DNA of 38,678 nucleotides from Candidatus Lachnoclostridium stercoravium. Its GTDB lineage: Bacteria; Bacillota; Clostridia; Lachnospirales; Lachnospiraceae. A model generated the notes under the pieces. It did no database searches, was not told where the DNA came from, and worked only from the letters and a program-made list of their open reading frames with translations. The stretch spans positions 1 to 38,678 of the forward strand of contig DWZA01000097.1 of the NCBI GenBank assembly GCA_019118365.1, given 5' to 3'. Made by a program: the position numbers and the translations under genes. Positions within the stretch are counted from its first letter, which is position 1. Every line of letters starts with the position of its first letter. Below, in pieces: positions 25,296 to 33,308 of this stretch.

Positions 25296-25353
25296 GCGCG
25301 GTAAGCCCCTCAGGCGGCAGCCGGCCCTGTGTGAGAGGACATCCTGTCGGATC

Positions 25354-25713
25354 TTAAGAAAACATGCCTCCCAGCATGCCTCCGCCGGCGCACATGATGA
25401 AGGTCTGTACGACCGACGGGATATCGCCGGAAAATCCTTTGTGCAGGCCGCAGGATACAGCCAGCAGGATACAGAAATACAGGACTCCTGTCAGAAGCCC
25501 CCAGAAAAAACGGCGCTGTCCCACAGATCTTCCTGCCGCGAATCCTCCGATAAAGCAGGTGAGGATATATATGGCGTTGACCCCAAGGGCGATCTGGCCT
25601 TCTCCAAGGTGCAGCCGGTACAGAAGAAACGCCAGGACAGTCAGCAGGATGGCGGCAGAGATATAGGACAGGAGCAGCGAACGTATTACTGCTTTGACGG
25701 GTAAACGGTTCAT
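25354..25713 (-). CDS. TIGR04086-type small membrane protein
   Basis: A 119-aa protein with four hydrophobic segments (about 12-34, 42-62, 67-90, 100-117) and a Gly-rich end (CAGGGMLGGMFS). Length, topology and a position next to the SCIFF genes match the TIGR04086 family of Clostridia, whose function is unknown. Start ATG 25713 has GGAG seven bases upstream; an ATG four codons earlier lacks a Shine-Dalgarno. It is divergent from scfA, with promoters for both in the 160-base gap. Confidence 0.78.
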   Translation of the reverse strand: MNRLPVKAVIRSLLLSYISAAILLTVLAFLLYRLHLGEGQIALGVNAIYILTCFIGGFAAGRSVGQRRFFWGLLTGVLYFCILLAVSCGLHKGFSGDIPSVVQTFIMCAGGGMLGGMFS

Positions 25714-25781
25714 GAAATACTCCATTTGCGATTGCTGTTGCTACATAATATTACATTGTCCTTTCCGGTATGCAAAAAACC

Positions 25782-25810
25782 TTGCACACTGGGAGATCCT
25801 GTGATATAAT
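25782..25810 (+). promoter_or_regulatory. Strong extended -10 promoter of scfA
   Basis: TTGCAC (25782-25787), a 17-base spacer, then TATAAT (25805-25810) preceded by TGA, giving a TGn-extended -10. Confidence 0.87.
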
Positions 25811-25873
25811 CTTACGGACAATATAACAGTTTATGGCTGTTGGAAAATTTTCAGTCAGGAGGAGATAAGCAGT

Positions 25874-26020
25874 ATGACACGTGTAAAGACTTTAAATTCA
25901 AACACCTTAAAAGATACAATGAAAAAAGGCGGCTGCGGCGAGTGCCAGACATCCTGTCAGTCAGCTTGCAAGACATCCTGCACAGTGGGAAACCAGACCT
26001 GTGAGAACAGCAACCGCTAA
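25874..26020 (+). CDS. scfA: SCIFF peptide (six cysteines in forty-five), RiPP precursor
   Basis: A 48-aa peptide too small for most gene callers. It begins MTRVKTLNSNTLKDTMKKGG, a conserved leader, followed by six cysteines at residues 21, 24, 28, 32, 36 and 43. It is the substrate of the neighbouring radical-SAM maturase, which makes Cys-to-Thr thioether links (sactipeptide/ranthipeptide type). In the studied C. thermocellum homologue the link is, as I recall, Cys32-Thr37; both residues are present here. AGGAGG precedes the ATG. The peptide is near-universal in Clostridia and has been linked to signalling or growth regulation, with no settled function. Confidence 0.96.
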   Translation: MTRVKTLNSNTLKDTMKKGGCGECQTSCQSACKTSCTVGNQTCENSNR

Positions 26021-26064
26021 TCGGAAACGATACGATAAAAAGTAAGATAAGGCGGAAAAGGGGA

Positions 26065-26091
26065 GAGGGTGCTGCGATATGCAGCGCCCTC
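26065..26091 (+). terminator. Partial terminator/attenuator between scfA and scfB
   Basis: Stem GAGGGTGCTGC / GCAGCGCCCTC with a 5-base loop, followed by GTGTTTCG rather than a full U-run. It probably stops only part of transcription, so that more peptide mRNA than maturase mRNA is made. Confidence 0.6.
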
Positions 26092-26155
26092 GTGTTTCGT
26101 TGCGAAGTACCTTGCCGGCAGAAGCGCCCCGCCGCTTTGAAAAGGAGAGTATAGA

Positions 26156-27556
26156 GTGATTCATCAATATAAAAATAACGGATATGATATCGTTATGGAC
26201 GTAAACAGCGGTTCTGTCCATGTGGTAGACGATCTGGTCTATGACCTGATCAGCCTGCTTTCAGAAAAAGTGCCGGAGATGGAATGTCCCCAGCCGATCC
26301 CGGAAGAAGCGAGAGCTTTCGCGGAAGCCGCTTTAAAGGACCGCTACAGCCTGTCGGATATCCGGGAAGGCCTGTCGGATATCCAGGAACTGGTGGACAG
26401 GGAAGAGCTTTTTACAAAAGATATCTATTCCCAGTACGTAACAGATTTTAAGAAAAGGACTACCGTGGTCAAGGCGCTGTGCCTTCACATTGCCCATGAC
26501 TGCAACCTGGCCTGCCGCTACTGCTTCGCAGAAGAAGGGGAGTACCATGGAAGAAGGGCGCTGATGAGCTTTGAAGTAGGAAAGAAAGCGCTGGACTTCC
26601 TTATTGCCAATTCCGGCAGCCGCAGGAACCTGGAAGTGGATTTCTTCGGCGGCGAGCCGCTGATGAACTGGGATGTGGTAAAACAGCTGGTGGAATACGG
26701 GCGCTCTCAGGAGGCGGAACACAATAAGAGATTCCGTTTTACCCTGACGACCAACGGCGTTCTTTTAAACGACGAGATCATGGAATTCTGCAACCGGGAG
26801 ATGAGCAACGTAGTATTAAGCCTGGACGGAAGAAAAGAGGTCAACGACCATATGCGTCCCTTCCGCAATGGAAAAGGCAGCTACGATCTGATCGTTCCCA
26901 AATTCCAGAAATTTGCTGAAAGCCGCGAAGGAAAAGATTATTACGTAAGGGGAACCTTTACCAGGGAGAACCTGGACTTCTCCCAGGACGTGCTCCATTT
27001 TGCGGATCTGGGATTCAAGAGCATGTCTATCGAACCGGTAGTTTCCCTGCCGGACGAGCCGTATGCGATCCGGGAAGAAGACCTTCCGAAGATCATGGAG
27101 GAGTACGACAAGCTGGCGGTAGAATATATTAAGAGAAGGAAAGAAGGCAGAGGCTTTACCTTCTTCCACTTTATGATCGACTTAAACCAGGGACCGTGCG
27201 TGGCCAAAAGGCTTTCCGGCTGCGGTTCAGGCACAGAGTATCTGGCGGTCACTCCGTGGGGCGATCTTTATCCGTGCCATCAGTTCGTAGGAGAGGAGAA
27301 ATTCCTCCTGGGAAATGTAGACACAGGCATTACCAATACCGCAGTGCGGGATGAATTTAAGCTGTGCAACGTTTACGCAAAGGAAAAGTGCAGGGACTGC
27401 TTCGCCAGGTTCTACTGCAGCGGCGGCTGCGCGGCAAATTCCTACAAATTCCACGGCTCGATCACCGATGCCTATGACATCGGCTGCGAGATGCAGAAAA
27501 AACGGATCGAGTGCGCGATCATGATCAAAGCAGCATTGGCTGATGAGAATAAATAG
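26156..27556 (+). CDS. scfB: SCIFF radical-SAM maturase
   Basis: A 466-aa radical-SAM/SPASM enzyme. The N-terminal ~100 residues form a RiPP-recognition-like region (MIHQYKNNGYDIVMDVNSGS). The radical-SAM CxxxCxxC motif is C116, C120, C123 (CNLACRYC), with FFGGEPLMNW following. The C-terminal SPASM region has Cys in GCGSGTEYLAVTPWGDLYPC and in CRDCFARFYCSGGCAANS, binding two auxiliary Fe-S clusters. It installs thioether links in the ScfA peptide. The start is GTG 26156, with AAAGGAGAG upstream. It sits 136 bases after scfA, with a hairpin between. Confidence 0.95.
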   Translation: MIHQYKNNGYDIVMDVNSGSVHVVDDLVYDLISLLSEKVPEMECPQPIPEEARAFAEAALKDRYSLSDIREGLSDIQELVDREELFTKDIYSQYVTDFKKRTTVVKALCLHIAHDCNLACRYCFAEEGEYHGRRALMSFEVGKKALDFLIANSGSRRNLEVDFFGGEPLMNWDVVKQLVEYGRSQEAEHNKRFRFTLTTNGVLLNDEIMEFCNREMSNVVLSLDGRKEVNDHMRPFRNGKGSYDLIVPKFQKFAESREGKDYYVRGTFTRENLDFSQDVLHFADLGFKSMSIEPVVSLPDEPYAIREEDLPKIMEEYDKLAVEYIKRRKEGRGFTFFHFMIDLNQGPCVAKRLSGCGSGTEYLAVTPWGDLYPCHQFVGEEKFLLGNVDTGITNTAVRDEFKLCNVYAKEKCRDCFARFYCSGGCAANSYKFHGSITDAYDIGCEMQKKRIECAIMIKAALADENK

Positions 27557-27612
27557 CAGGCGTTCCGGGACGCCCTGGAGGGTCTGTAAAGAACAGTAAG
27601 GAGATAATAGCC

Positions 27613-29769
27613 ATGAAAAGCAATAAGAGGAAAGGCGTGATCGGTCTGATCCTGATCCTTGCAGTCGTAGCCTTATGCGGATACTTCGGATATGCATCCG
27701 CAGACAAGATCAAGCTGGGACTGGATCTGGACGGCGGCGTGAGCATCACGTATCAGGCGGTGGGCGAAAAGCCTACGGCAGAACAGATGGCGGACACCCG
27801 TTACAAACTTCAGAAGAGGGTGGAAGCTTACAGCAATGAATCTGAAGTTTATCTGGAAGGCGACGACCGCATCAACATCGACATCCCTGGGGTGTCGGAT
27901 GCCAACGCGATCCTGGAGGAACTGGGCAAACCTGGTTCTCTCGTGTTCTCGGATATGCAGGGCAACACGATCCTGACTGGCAACGACGTTGCCAGCGCGG
28001 AGGCGGGAGCTGTAAACCAGAACGGCATGAACGAGTATGTGGTAGCTCTTACTTTTACTCCCGAAGGAACAGAGAAGTTCGCGGAGGCCACCAGCAAGAT
28101 GGTGGGCCAGCAGATCGCTATCATCTATGACGGGGAACTGGTTTCTGCGCCTACGGTGCAGGAGGCGATCACCGGCGGCGAATGTACGATCGACGGTATG
28201 GCGGATTATGAAGAGGCGACAAACCTTGCTTCCACGATCCGTATCGGTTCTCTCTCTGTAGAGCTTCAGGAGATCCGTTCCAACGTAGTAGGAGCAAGGC
28301 TTGGCCAGCAGGCGATCGACACCAGTTTAAAGGCCGGAGCTATCGGTTTTGGCATTGTAGCCGTATTTATGATCGCAGCGTATCTTCTGCCAGGTCTGGC
28401 GGCGGCGATCGCGCTGACTCTTTACGTAGGCCTGATCGTTTTCCTTTTGGCCGCTTTTGAGATCACCCTTACCCTGCCGGGTATTGCAGGTATCATCCTG
28501 TCCGTAGGTATGGCAGTAGACGCCAACGTTATCATCTTTACCAGGATCAAGGAAGAGATCGGCGTTGGAAAAACGGTGGATTCTGCGATCAAGACAGGTT
28601 TTGCAAAGGCTCTCTCCGCGATTATCGACGGAAACGTGACGACTCTTATTGCGGCCGCAGTGCTTTACTGGAGGGGATCCGGCACAGTGAAAGGCTTTGC
28701 TACGACACTTGCCCTTGGTATCATCCTTTCCATGTTTACAGCTTTGTTCATCACAAAGTTTATCATGAGATGTTTCTATAATATCGGATTCCAGGACGCA
28801 AAGTTTTACGGCATCAAGAAAGAGAGAAAGCCGGTCAACTTCCTGGGCAAGCGGTATCTGTGCGTTATCCTTTCCCTGATCGTGATCGCGTCAGGTCCTG
28901 TGATGATGGCGGTGAACGCTTCTTCTGGAAAGAGCGCTTTAAATTACAGTATGGAGTTCAGCGGCGGTACTTCCACAAACGTTACCTTCAACGAAGATAT
29001 GTCCCTGGATGAGATCTCCGCTCAGGTAGTTCCCGTAGTGGAAAAGATCACTGGAGACGCAGGCGTGCAGACCCAGAAAGTGGAAGGGACCACAGAAGTC
29101 ATCATCCGTACCAGGACCCTTTCTGTAGAGGAGAGGCAGGCTCTGGATGCGGCTCTGGCAGAGAACTTCGGCGTAGACCAGGAGAAGATCACAGCGGAGA
29201 GTATTTCCGGCGCTATCAGCGATGAGATGAAGCAGGATGCCCTTATGGCAGTTGTGATCGCGACGATCGCTATGCTGATCTATATCTGGTTCCGTTTCAA
29301 GAACATCCGCTTTGCGGCCAGCGCGGTCATGGCCCTTGTCCATGACGTGCTTGTAGTGCTGGCGTTCTACTCTGTGCTCCGGTGGTCCGTGGGATCTACT
29401 TTCATCGCATGTATGCTGACGATCGTAGGTTACTCCATCAACGCTACCATCGTTATCTTTGACAGGCTCCGCGAGAACCTGAAGCTGGATGGCGCAAGGA
29501 AGTCTCTGGAAGACATTGTAAATGAAAGCGTTACAGAGACATTTACCAGAAGCGTGAACACATCCCTGACAACCCTTGTCATGGTAGTCGTCCTTTATAT
29601 CATGGGAGTATCGTCCGTCCGTGAGTTCGCCCTTCCGCTGATCGTAGGTATCGTCTGCGGAACTTACTCTTCCGTATGTCTGGCAAGCTCTCTGTGGTAT
29701 ATGATGACGTCGAGAAAGAAAAAACTGGAAGCAGCGGAAAGAGCTGAGAAAAAAGCAGGAAAGAAATAA
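27613..29769 (+). CDS. secDF: Fused SecD-SecF protein-export subunit
   Basis: A 718-aa fusion with both halves of the RND-type SecDF motor. The SecD half has LGLDLDGGVSITYQ, then the P1 domain, then RIGSLSVELQEIRSNVVGAR-type sequence and six membrane helices. The SecF half starts near residue 400, with ALNYSMEFSGGTSTNV, the VHDVLVVLAFYSV motif, and a final group of helices. It uses the proton or sodium motive force to help SecYEG pull proteins across the membrane. AAGGAG precedes the ATG. It is directly followed by tgt (1-base gap) and then yajC, its usual partner. Confidence 0.95.
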   Translation: MKSNKRKGVIGLILILAVVALCGYFGYASADKIKLGLDLDGGVSITYQAVGEKPTAEQMADTRYKLQKRVEAYSNESEVYLEGDDRINIDIPGVSDANAILEELGKPGSLVFSDMQGNTILTGNDVASAEAGAVNQNGMNEYVVALTFTPEGTEKFAEATSKMVGQQIAIIYDGELVSAPTVQEAITGGECTIDGMADYEEATNLASTIRIGSLSVELQEIRSNVVGARLGQQAIDTSLKAGAIGFGIVAVFMIAAYLLPGLAAAIALTLYVGLIVFLLAAFEITLTLPGIAGIILSVGMAVDANVIIFTRIKEEIGVGKTVDSAIKTGFAKALSAIIDGNVTTLIAAAVLYWRGSGTVKGFATTLALGIILSMFTALFITKFIMRCFYNIGFQDAKFYGIKKERKPVNFLGKRYLCVILSLIVIASGPVMMAVNASSGKSALNYSMEFSGGTSTNVTFNEDMSLDEISAQVVPVVEKITGDAGVQTQKVEGTTEVIIRTRTLSVEERQALDAALAENFGVDQEKITAESISGAISDEMKQDALMAVVIATIAMLIYIWFRFKNIRFAASAVMALVHDVLVVLAFYSVLRWSVGSTFIACMLTIVGYSINATIVIFDRLRENLKLDGARKSLEDIVNESVTETFTRSVNTSLTTLVMVVVLYIMGVSSVREFALPLIVGIVCGTYSSVCLASSLWYMMTSRKKKLEAAERAEKKAGKK

Positions 29770-29770
29770 T

Positions 29771-30907
29771 ATGGAATATAAAGTGATCACAAAGGATGGA
29801 CGCGCAAAACGGGCGGAGATGAAGACCGCCCATGGCGTCATCCAGACACCGGTATTTATGAACGTAGGTACGGTGGGCGCGATCAAGGGCGCGGTATCTA
29901 CAGACGATCTGAAGGAGATCAGGACGCAGGTGGAGCTTTCCAATACTTACCACCTTCACGTGCGCACGGGAGATAAGCTGATCCGGCAATTTGGCGGCCT
30001 TCATAAGTTTATGCACTGGGACAGGCCGATCCTTACGGACTCCGGAGGATTTCAGGTATTTTCTCTTTCAGGACTGCGTAAGATCAAAGAAGAGGGCGTT
30101 TATTTTAATTCCCACATTGACGGCAGGAAGATCTTTATGGGTCCGGAAGAAAGCATGCAGATCCAGTCTAACCTGGGCTCTACTATCGCTATGGCTTTTG
30201 ACGAGTGCCCTCCGGCCCTGTCAGCCAGGGACTATGTGGAAAATTCCGTAGCCAGGACTACCAGATGGCTTCACCGCTGCAAGGCGGAGATGGACCGGTT
30301 AAACAGCCTTCCTGACACAGTAAACCGGGAACAGCTTCTTTTTGGGATCGACCAGGGCGGGATCTTTCCTGATATCCGTATCGCCCATGCAGAGGAGATC
30401 TCAAAATTAAACCTTGACGGATACGCCATCGGCGGTCTGGCAGTGGGGGAGACTCACGAGGAGATGTACCACATCCTGGATGAGACGGTTCCGGCTCTTC
30501 CGGAGGATAAGCCTACCTACCTTATGGGCGTCGGGACTCCGGCAAACATCCTGGAGGCCGTAGACCGTGGCGTGGACTTTTTCGACTGCGTCTATCCTTC
30601 CAGAAACGGCCGTCACAGCCATGTTTATACGAAATATGGAAAGCTGAACCTGTTAAACGCGAAATACGAGCTGGATCCCCGCCCCATTGAAGAGGGCTGT
30701 CAGTGCCCGGCATGCCGTTCCTACAGCAGAGCGTATATCCGCCACCTGTTTAAGGCAAAAGAAATGCTGGGTATGCGATTATGCGTATTGCATAATTTAT
30801 ACTTTTATAATAAAATGATGGAAGAGATCCGGGAAGCTATTGAAAATCACCGGTATGCAGATTATAAAGCCATGCGACTGGAGAATATGGCCAGAGGCCA
30901 GGAGTAG
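29771..30907 (+). CDS. tgt: tRNA-guanine transglycosylase
   Basis: A 378-aa TIM-barrel enzyme that swaps G34 of GUN anticodons for a queuosine precursor. D90 (TDSGGFQVF) and the nucleophile D272 (FFDCVYPSRNGR) are present. The zinc site is C310-x-C312-x2-C315-x25-H341. GIDQGGIFPDIR and YAIGGLAVGE are the other family motifs. It is packed between secDF and yajC, as in many bacteria, although in E. coli the order is tgt-yajC-secD-secF. Shine-Dalgarno AGGAAAG lies in the end of secDF. Confidence 0.96.
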   Translation: MEYKVITKDGRAKRAEMKTAHGVIQTPVFMNVGTVGAIKGAVSTDDLKEIRTQVELSNTYHLHVRTGDKLIRQFGGLHKFMHWDRPILTDSGGFQVFSLSGLRKIKEEGVYFNSHIDGRKIFMGPEESMQIQSNLGSTIAMAFDECPPALSARDYVENSVARTTRWLHRCKAEMDRLNSLPDTVNREQLLFGIDQGGIFPDIRIAHAEEISKLNLDGYAIGGLAVGETHEEMYHILDETVPALPEDKPTYLMGVGTPANILEAVDRGVDFFDCVYPSRNGRHSHVYTKYGKLNLLNAKYELDPRPIEEGCQCPACRSYSRAYIRHLFKAKEMLGMRLCVLHNLYFYNKMMEEIREAIENHRYADYKAMRLENMARGQE

Positions 30908-30967
30908 CGGTATGACAGGATTCGTAAGACCAAGCTTAAAAGCTTATATTATTTAAGGAGGAAACAT

Positions 30968-31243
30968 ATGGACAACATGACATTTGTCATAGGGTACATT
31001 ATCTTTTTCGGAGCGCTGATGTATTTCATGGCAATCAGACCGCAGCAGAAGGAAAGAAAGAAAAGGGCGGAACTGTTATCAAACGTAGCGGTGGGCGACA
31101 GCGTGCTGACCACCAGCGGTTTTTACGGCGTTATCATCGACATGACCGACGATACGGTTATCGTAGAGTTTGGAAGCAATAAAAACTGCCGCATCCCGAT
31201 GCAGAAGAGCGCCATTGTGGAAGTGGAAAAACCAGAACTGTAA
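30968..31243 (+). CDS. yajC: YajC, SecDF-associated membrane protein
   Basis: A 91-aa protein. One N-terminal membrane helix (FVIGYIIFFGALMYFMAIRP) is followed by the family motif RPQQKERKKR and a small soluble domain with VAVGDSVLTTSGFYG. It is the accessory subunit of the SecDF-YajC complex. TAAGGAGG precedes the ATG. Confidence 0.95.
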   Translation: MDNMTFVIGYIIFFGALMYFMAIRPQQKERKKRAELLSNVAVGDSVLTTSGFYGVIIDMTDDTVIVEFGSNKNCRIPMQKSAIVEVEKPEL

Positions 31244-31251
31244 GAAAGAAC

Positions 31252-31291
31252 AAGAGGATTTTGCCGGACTGACTGGCAGGGTCCTCTTTTT
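31252..31291 (+). terminator. Intrinsic terminator after yajC
   Basis: AAGAGGA / TCCTCTTTTT with an inner GCC/GGC pairing, nine bases after the stop. It closes the scf-sec-tgt-yajC block. Confidence 0.8.
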
Positions 31292-31296
31292 ACTGT

Positions 31297-31438
31297 GAAA
31301 GCTCTGTCAAGCGCCGATGCGGACTTCATGCTTGCATGTAAGGCCACATCGGCATTTGACAGACAAGAAAGTATGAGCAGGTAGGGCTAAAGCCTGGATC
31401 ACGAATACGTTCGTTGATCGCGTATGCGATCAGCTTTC
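31297..31438. repeat. Structured intergenic element with three-way-junction layout (E3)
   Basis: GAAAGCT (31297-31303) pairs with AGCTTTC (31432-31438). Inside is a long arm, CTGTCAA...TTGACAG with GCCGATG/CATCGGC, topped by CATGC-TT-GCATG (31327-31338). A small GGCT-AA-AGCC hairpin follows (31384-31393), then GATCACGAA/TTCGTTGATC (31397-31419). An alternative GATCGC/GCGATC hairpin (31416-31431) shares bases with the last stem. Length (142) and arm order match E1, but sequence motifs are mostly different. It lies between the yajC terminator and the 41-bp repeat. Confidence 0.6.
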
Positions 31439-31475
31439 GTATATGGCGAGGCCGCTGTAGGCGGCGTATCCGTTT
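31435..31475. repeat. 41-bp palindromic repeat, copy 2
   Basis: Second copy of the repeat at 25255-25295 in the same orientation. The hairpin core is GGCCGCTGTAGGCGGC-like, with the same constant flanks TATATGGCGA and TCCGTTT. It follows E3 directly and precedes the HAD gene by about 60 bases. Confidence 0.8.
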
Positions 31476-31536
31476 TATAAGAAACTGTGTTCCTGTGGGA
31501 CAAAATACTAATGCGCACTAAAAAGGATGGAAGATC

Positions 31537-32181
31537 ATGATCAGAAATATTGTATTCGACATGGGCGGAGTGCTGGTGGACTACGAAGCAGACCTGGTGT
31601 GCCGCCATTTTATAAAAGATGAAGCTTTGCGGGAAAAGATCCGGACGGACGTGTTTGTTTCTCCGGAATGGGTCATGCTGGACATGGGCGTGATCAGCGA
31701 GGAAGAGGGATTAAGACGTATGCAGGCCCGCCTTGCCTCAGAAGAAGAAAAACGTCTGGCAGCGGAATGTTTCCTTCACTGGCACGAATATAATATGTGG
31801 CCGGTAGAGGGGATGAAAGAAGAAATAGAAAAATTAAAGGACAGAGGATTTGGAGTTTATCTCTGCTCCAACGCCTCTGTCCGGCTCCTGACCTGCTATA
31901 AAGAGATCATCCCAGGGATCCGTCTGTTTGACGGGATCCTGTTTTCCGCGGAAGAAAAATGCATCAAGCCGCAGAAAGAGATCTATGAGCGCCTGTTTGA
32001 AAAGTTCCGGCTGAAGCCAGAGGAATGCTTTTTTATCGACGATGTCCAGCTGAATATCGACGGCGCGGCAGCCTGCGGGATGAAAGGCTGCTGCCACGAC
32101 GGGGATGTAAAAAAGCTGAAAGCTCTTTTAGACAGCTTCCCATCTCCCGGAAGCACCGCAGGGCAGGATGAGGCCGGTTGA
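31537..32181 (+). CDS. HAD-superfamily hydrolase (YihX/HAD_2-like)
   Basis: A 214-aa cytosolic phosphatase-type protein. Motif I is FDMGGVLVD with nucleophile D8 (the second Asp replaced by Gly, as in the FD-x-GGVL subgroup). Motif II is LCSNAS, motif III is the Lys in CIKPQKEIYE, and motif IV is FIDDVQLN. The alpha-helical cap lies between residues ~15 and 80. Its substrate is probably a small sugar phosphate but cannot be assigned. The 3' end overlaps the convergent methyltransferase by 54 bases, and the last ~15 residues are low complexity. Confidence 0.85.
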   Translation: MIRNIVFDMGGVLVDYEADLVCRHFIKDEALREKIRTDVFVSPEWVMLDMGVISEEEGLRRMQARLASEEEKRLAAECFLHWHEYNMWPVEGMKEEIEKLKDRGFGVYLCSNASVRLLTCYKEIIPGIRLFDGILFSAEEKCIKPQKEIYERLFEKFRLKPEECFFIDDVQLNIDGAAACGMKGCCHDGDVKKLKALLDSFPSPGSTAGQDEAG

Positions 32182-32991
32182 CGTAACTGGAAGCCCGATC
32201 TCCTCAGAAACAGCTTTTCCGCCGAAACGGCTGCATATCTCCGTACCGATCATATAGGAAAGAACGGCGGGAGCAAGCCCTGTGGTGTAGGAATTGATCA
32301 GGAAGAAGAGAGGCTTGTCTGAAAGCAGCTGAGCGCACAGGCGGATCAGCGGATGGATGGCATCCTCGATCTTCCAGATCTCGCCTTTGGGGCCGCGGCC
32401 GTAAGAGGGAGGATCCATGATGATCGCATCATAGTGGTTCCCTCTGCGGATTTCCCGTTCTACAAATTTCATACAGTCGTCTACGATCCAGCGGATGGGT
32501 TTTTCTTCCAGGCCGCTGGATCTTGCGTTTTCTCTGGCCCATCCGACCATGCCTTTGGAGGCGTCCACATGAGTGACTGCCGCGCCGGCAGAAGCGGCGG
32601 CAAGGGTGGCGCCGCCGGTATAGGCGAAGAGATTTAAAACCTTTACAGGCCGTCCGGCATGGCGGATCTTATCTCCGAACCAGTCCCAGTTCACCGCCTG
32701 CTCCGGGAAAAGCCCGGTGTGCTTAAAGCTGAAGGGCTTAAGATTAAAGGTGAGCTCCTTATAATGGATCGTCCACTGCTCAGGCAGCTGGAAAAATTCC
32801 CATTCACCGCCGCCCTTCGCGCTGCGGTGATAGTGCCCGTTCATCTTTTTCCACCTGCCGTCGGAGCGGGGAGTATCCCATATGACCTGAGGATCCGGGC
32901 GGACCAGGATATATTTCCCCCATCGCTCCAGTTTTTCTCCTTTGGAACAGTCAATCACTTCATAATCTTTCCAACCGTCTGCTATCCACAT
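32128..32991 (-). CDS. Class I SAM-dependent methyltransferase (RlmI/RlmK-like)
   Basis: A 287-aa protein. The N-terminal ~90 residues form a substrate-recognition part (MWIADGWKDYEVIDCSKGEK). The Rossmann methyltransferase has VLNLFAYTGGATLAAASAGA (SAM loop), VDASKGMVGWARENA, and the base-flipping/catalytic motif MDPPSYGRGP. This combination is typical of the Methyltrans_SAM group that includes 23S rRNA m5C methyltransferases, although the N-terminal PUA domain of RlmI is missing. An RNA substrate is likely but unproven. It is convergent with and overlaps the HAD gene. Upstream AAAGG is weak. Confidence 0.8.
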   Translation of the reverse strand: MWIADGWKDYEVIDCSKGEKLERWGKYILVRPDPQVIWDTPRSDGRWKKMNGHYHRSAKGGGEWEFFQLPEQWTIHYKELTFNLKPFSFKHTGLFPEQAVNWDWFGDKIRHAGRPVKVLNLFAYTGGATLAAASAGAAVTHVDASKGMVGWARENARSSGLEEKPIRWIVDDCMKFVEREIRRGNHYDAIIMDPPSYGRGPKGEIWKIEDAIHPLIRLCAQLLSDKPLFFLINSYTTGLAPAVLSYMIGTEICSRFGGKAVSEEIGLPVTSTGLILPCGASGRWEAV

Positions 32992-33024
32992 AATCTGATC
33001 CAGCCTTTCTATATATAGATGTTG

Positions 33025-33169
33025 GGGTCAAAAGGTATTTTGTCCCCTATGATACCGGATCTTCGGCCTTTTGGCCCTGGTATCATAAAATGGTAATTAT
33101 TACAAAATAGCAACCGTTCGGGACGGGAAGGCGAATCTTCCTGCCCGGCCGAAAGGTTACCATTTATTC
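33025..33169. repeat. Three abutting palindromes upstream of the minus-strand methyltransferase
   Basis: GGGGTCAAAA/TTTTGTCCCC (33025-33048) is followed immediately by TATGATACC/GGTATCATA (33049-33089). A long arm comes next, from AAATGGTAA to TTACCATTT (33091-33169), with an inner CGGGAAG/CTTCC and CGGG/CCCGG stem. With hardly any bases between them the hairpins form one compact structure. It fills the 5' side of the minus-strand gene, so it could be part of its leader or a composite dispersed repeat. The 317-base gap 32992-33308 holds this block and the promoter at 33239. Confidence 0.65.
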
Positions 33170-33238
33170 TGCTGGATTTTCGAAGATATGTCAAGCGAAT
33201 CTAAGAGAAATCGTAAAGAAAACGAAAGATTTTATCTG

Positions 33239-33267
33239 TTGAATAATTTACAGCTTGTTGCTAAAAT
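33239..33267 (+). promoter_or_regulatory. Promoter of the second repeat protein
   Basis: TTGAAT (33239-33244), a 17-base spacer, then TAAAAT (33262-33267) preceded by TGC, giving a TGn-extended -10. It lies about 40 bases before the ATG. Confidence 0.7.
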
Positions 33268-33308
33268 GGAATATAGGCAAATAGACGGAATGGAAAAGGA
33301 GAGATAGG

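Noticed and set aside
28939..29943. Antisense open frame across secDF and tgt
   Set aside because: It overlaps two certain genes and encodes a His/Asp/Cys-rich sequence with no recognisable domain or start signals.
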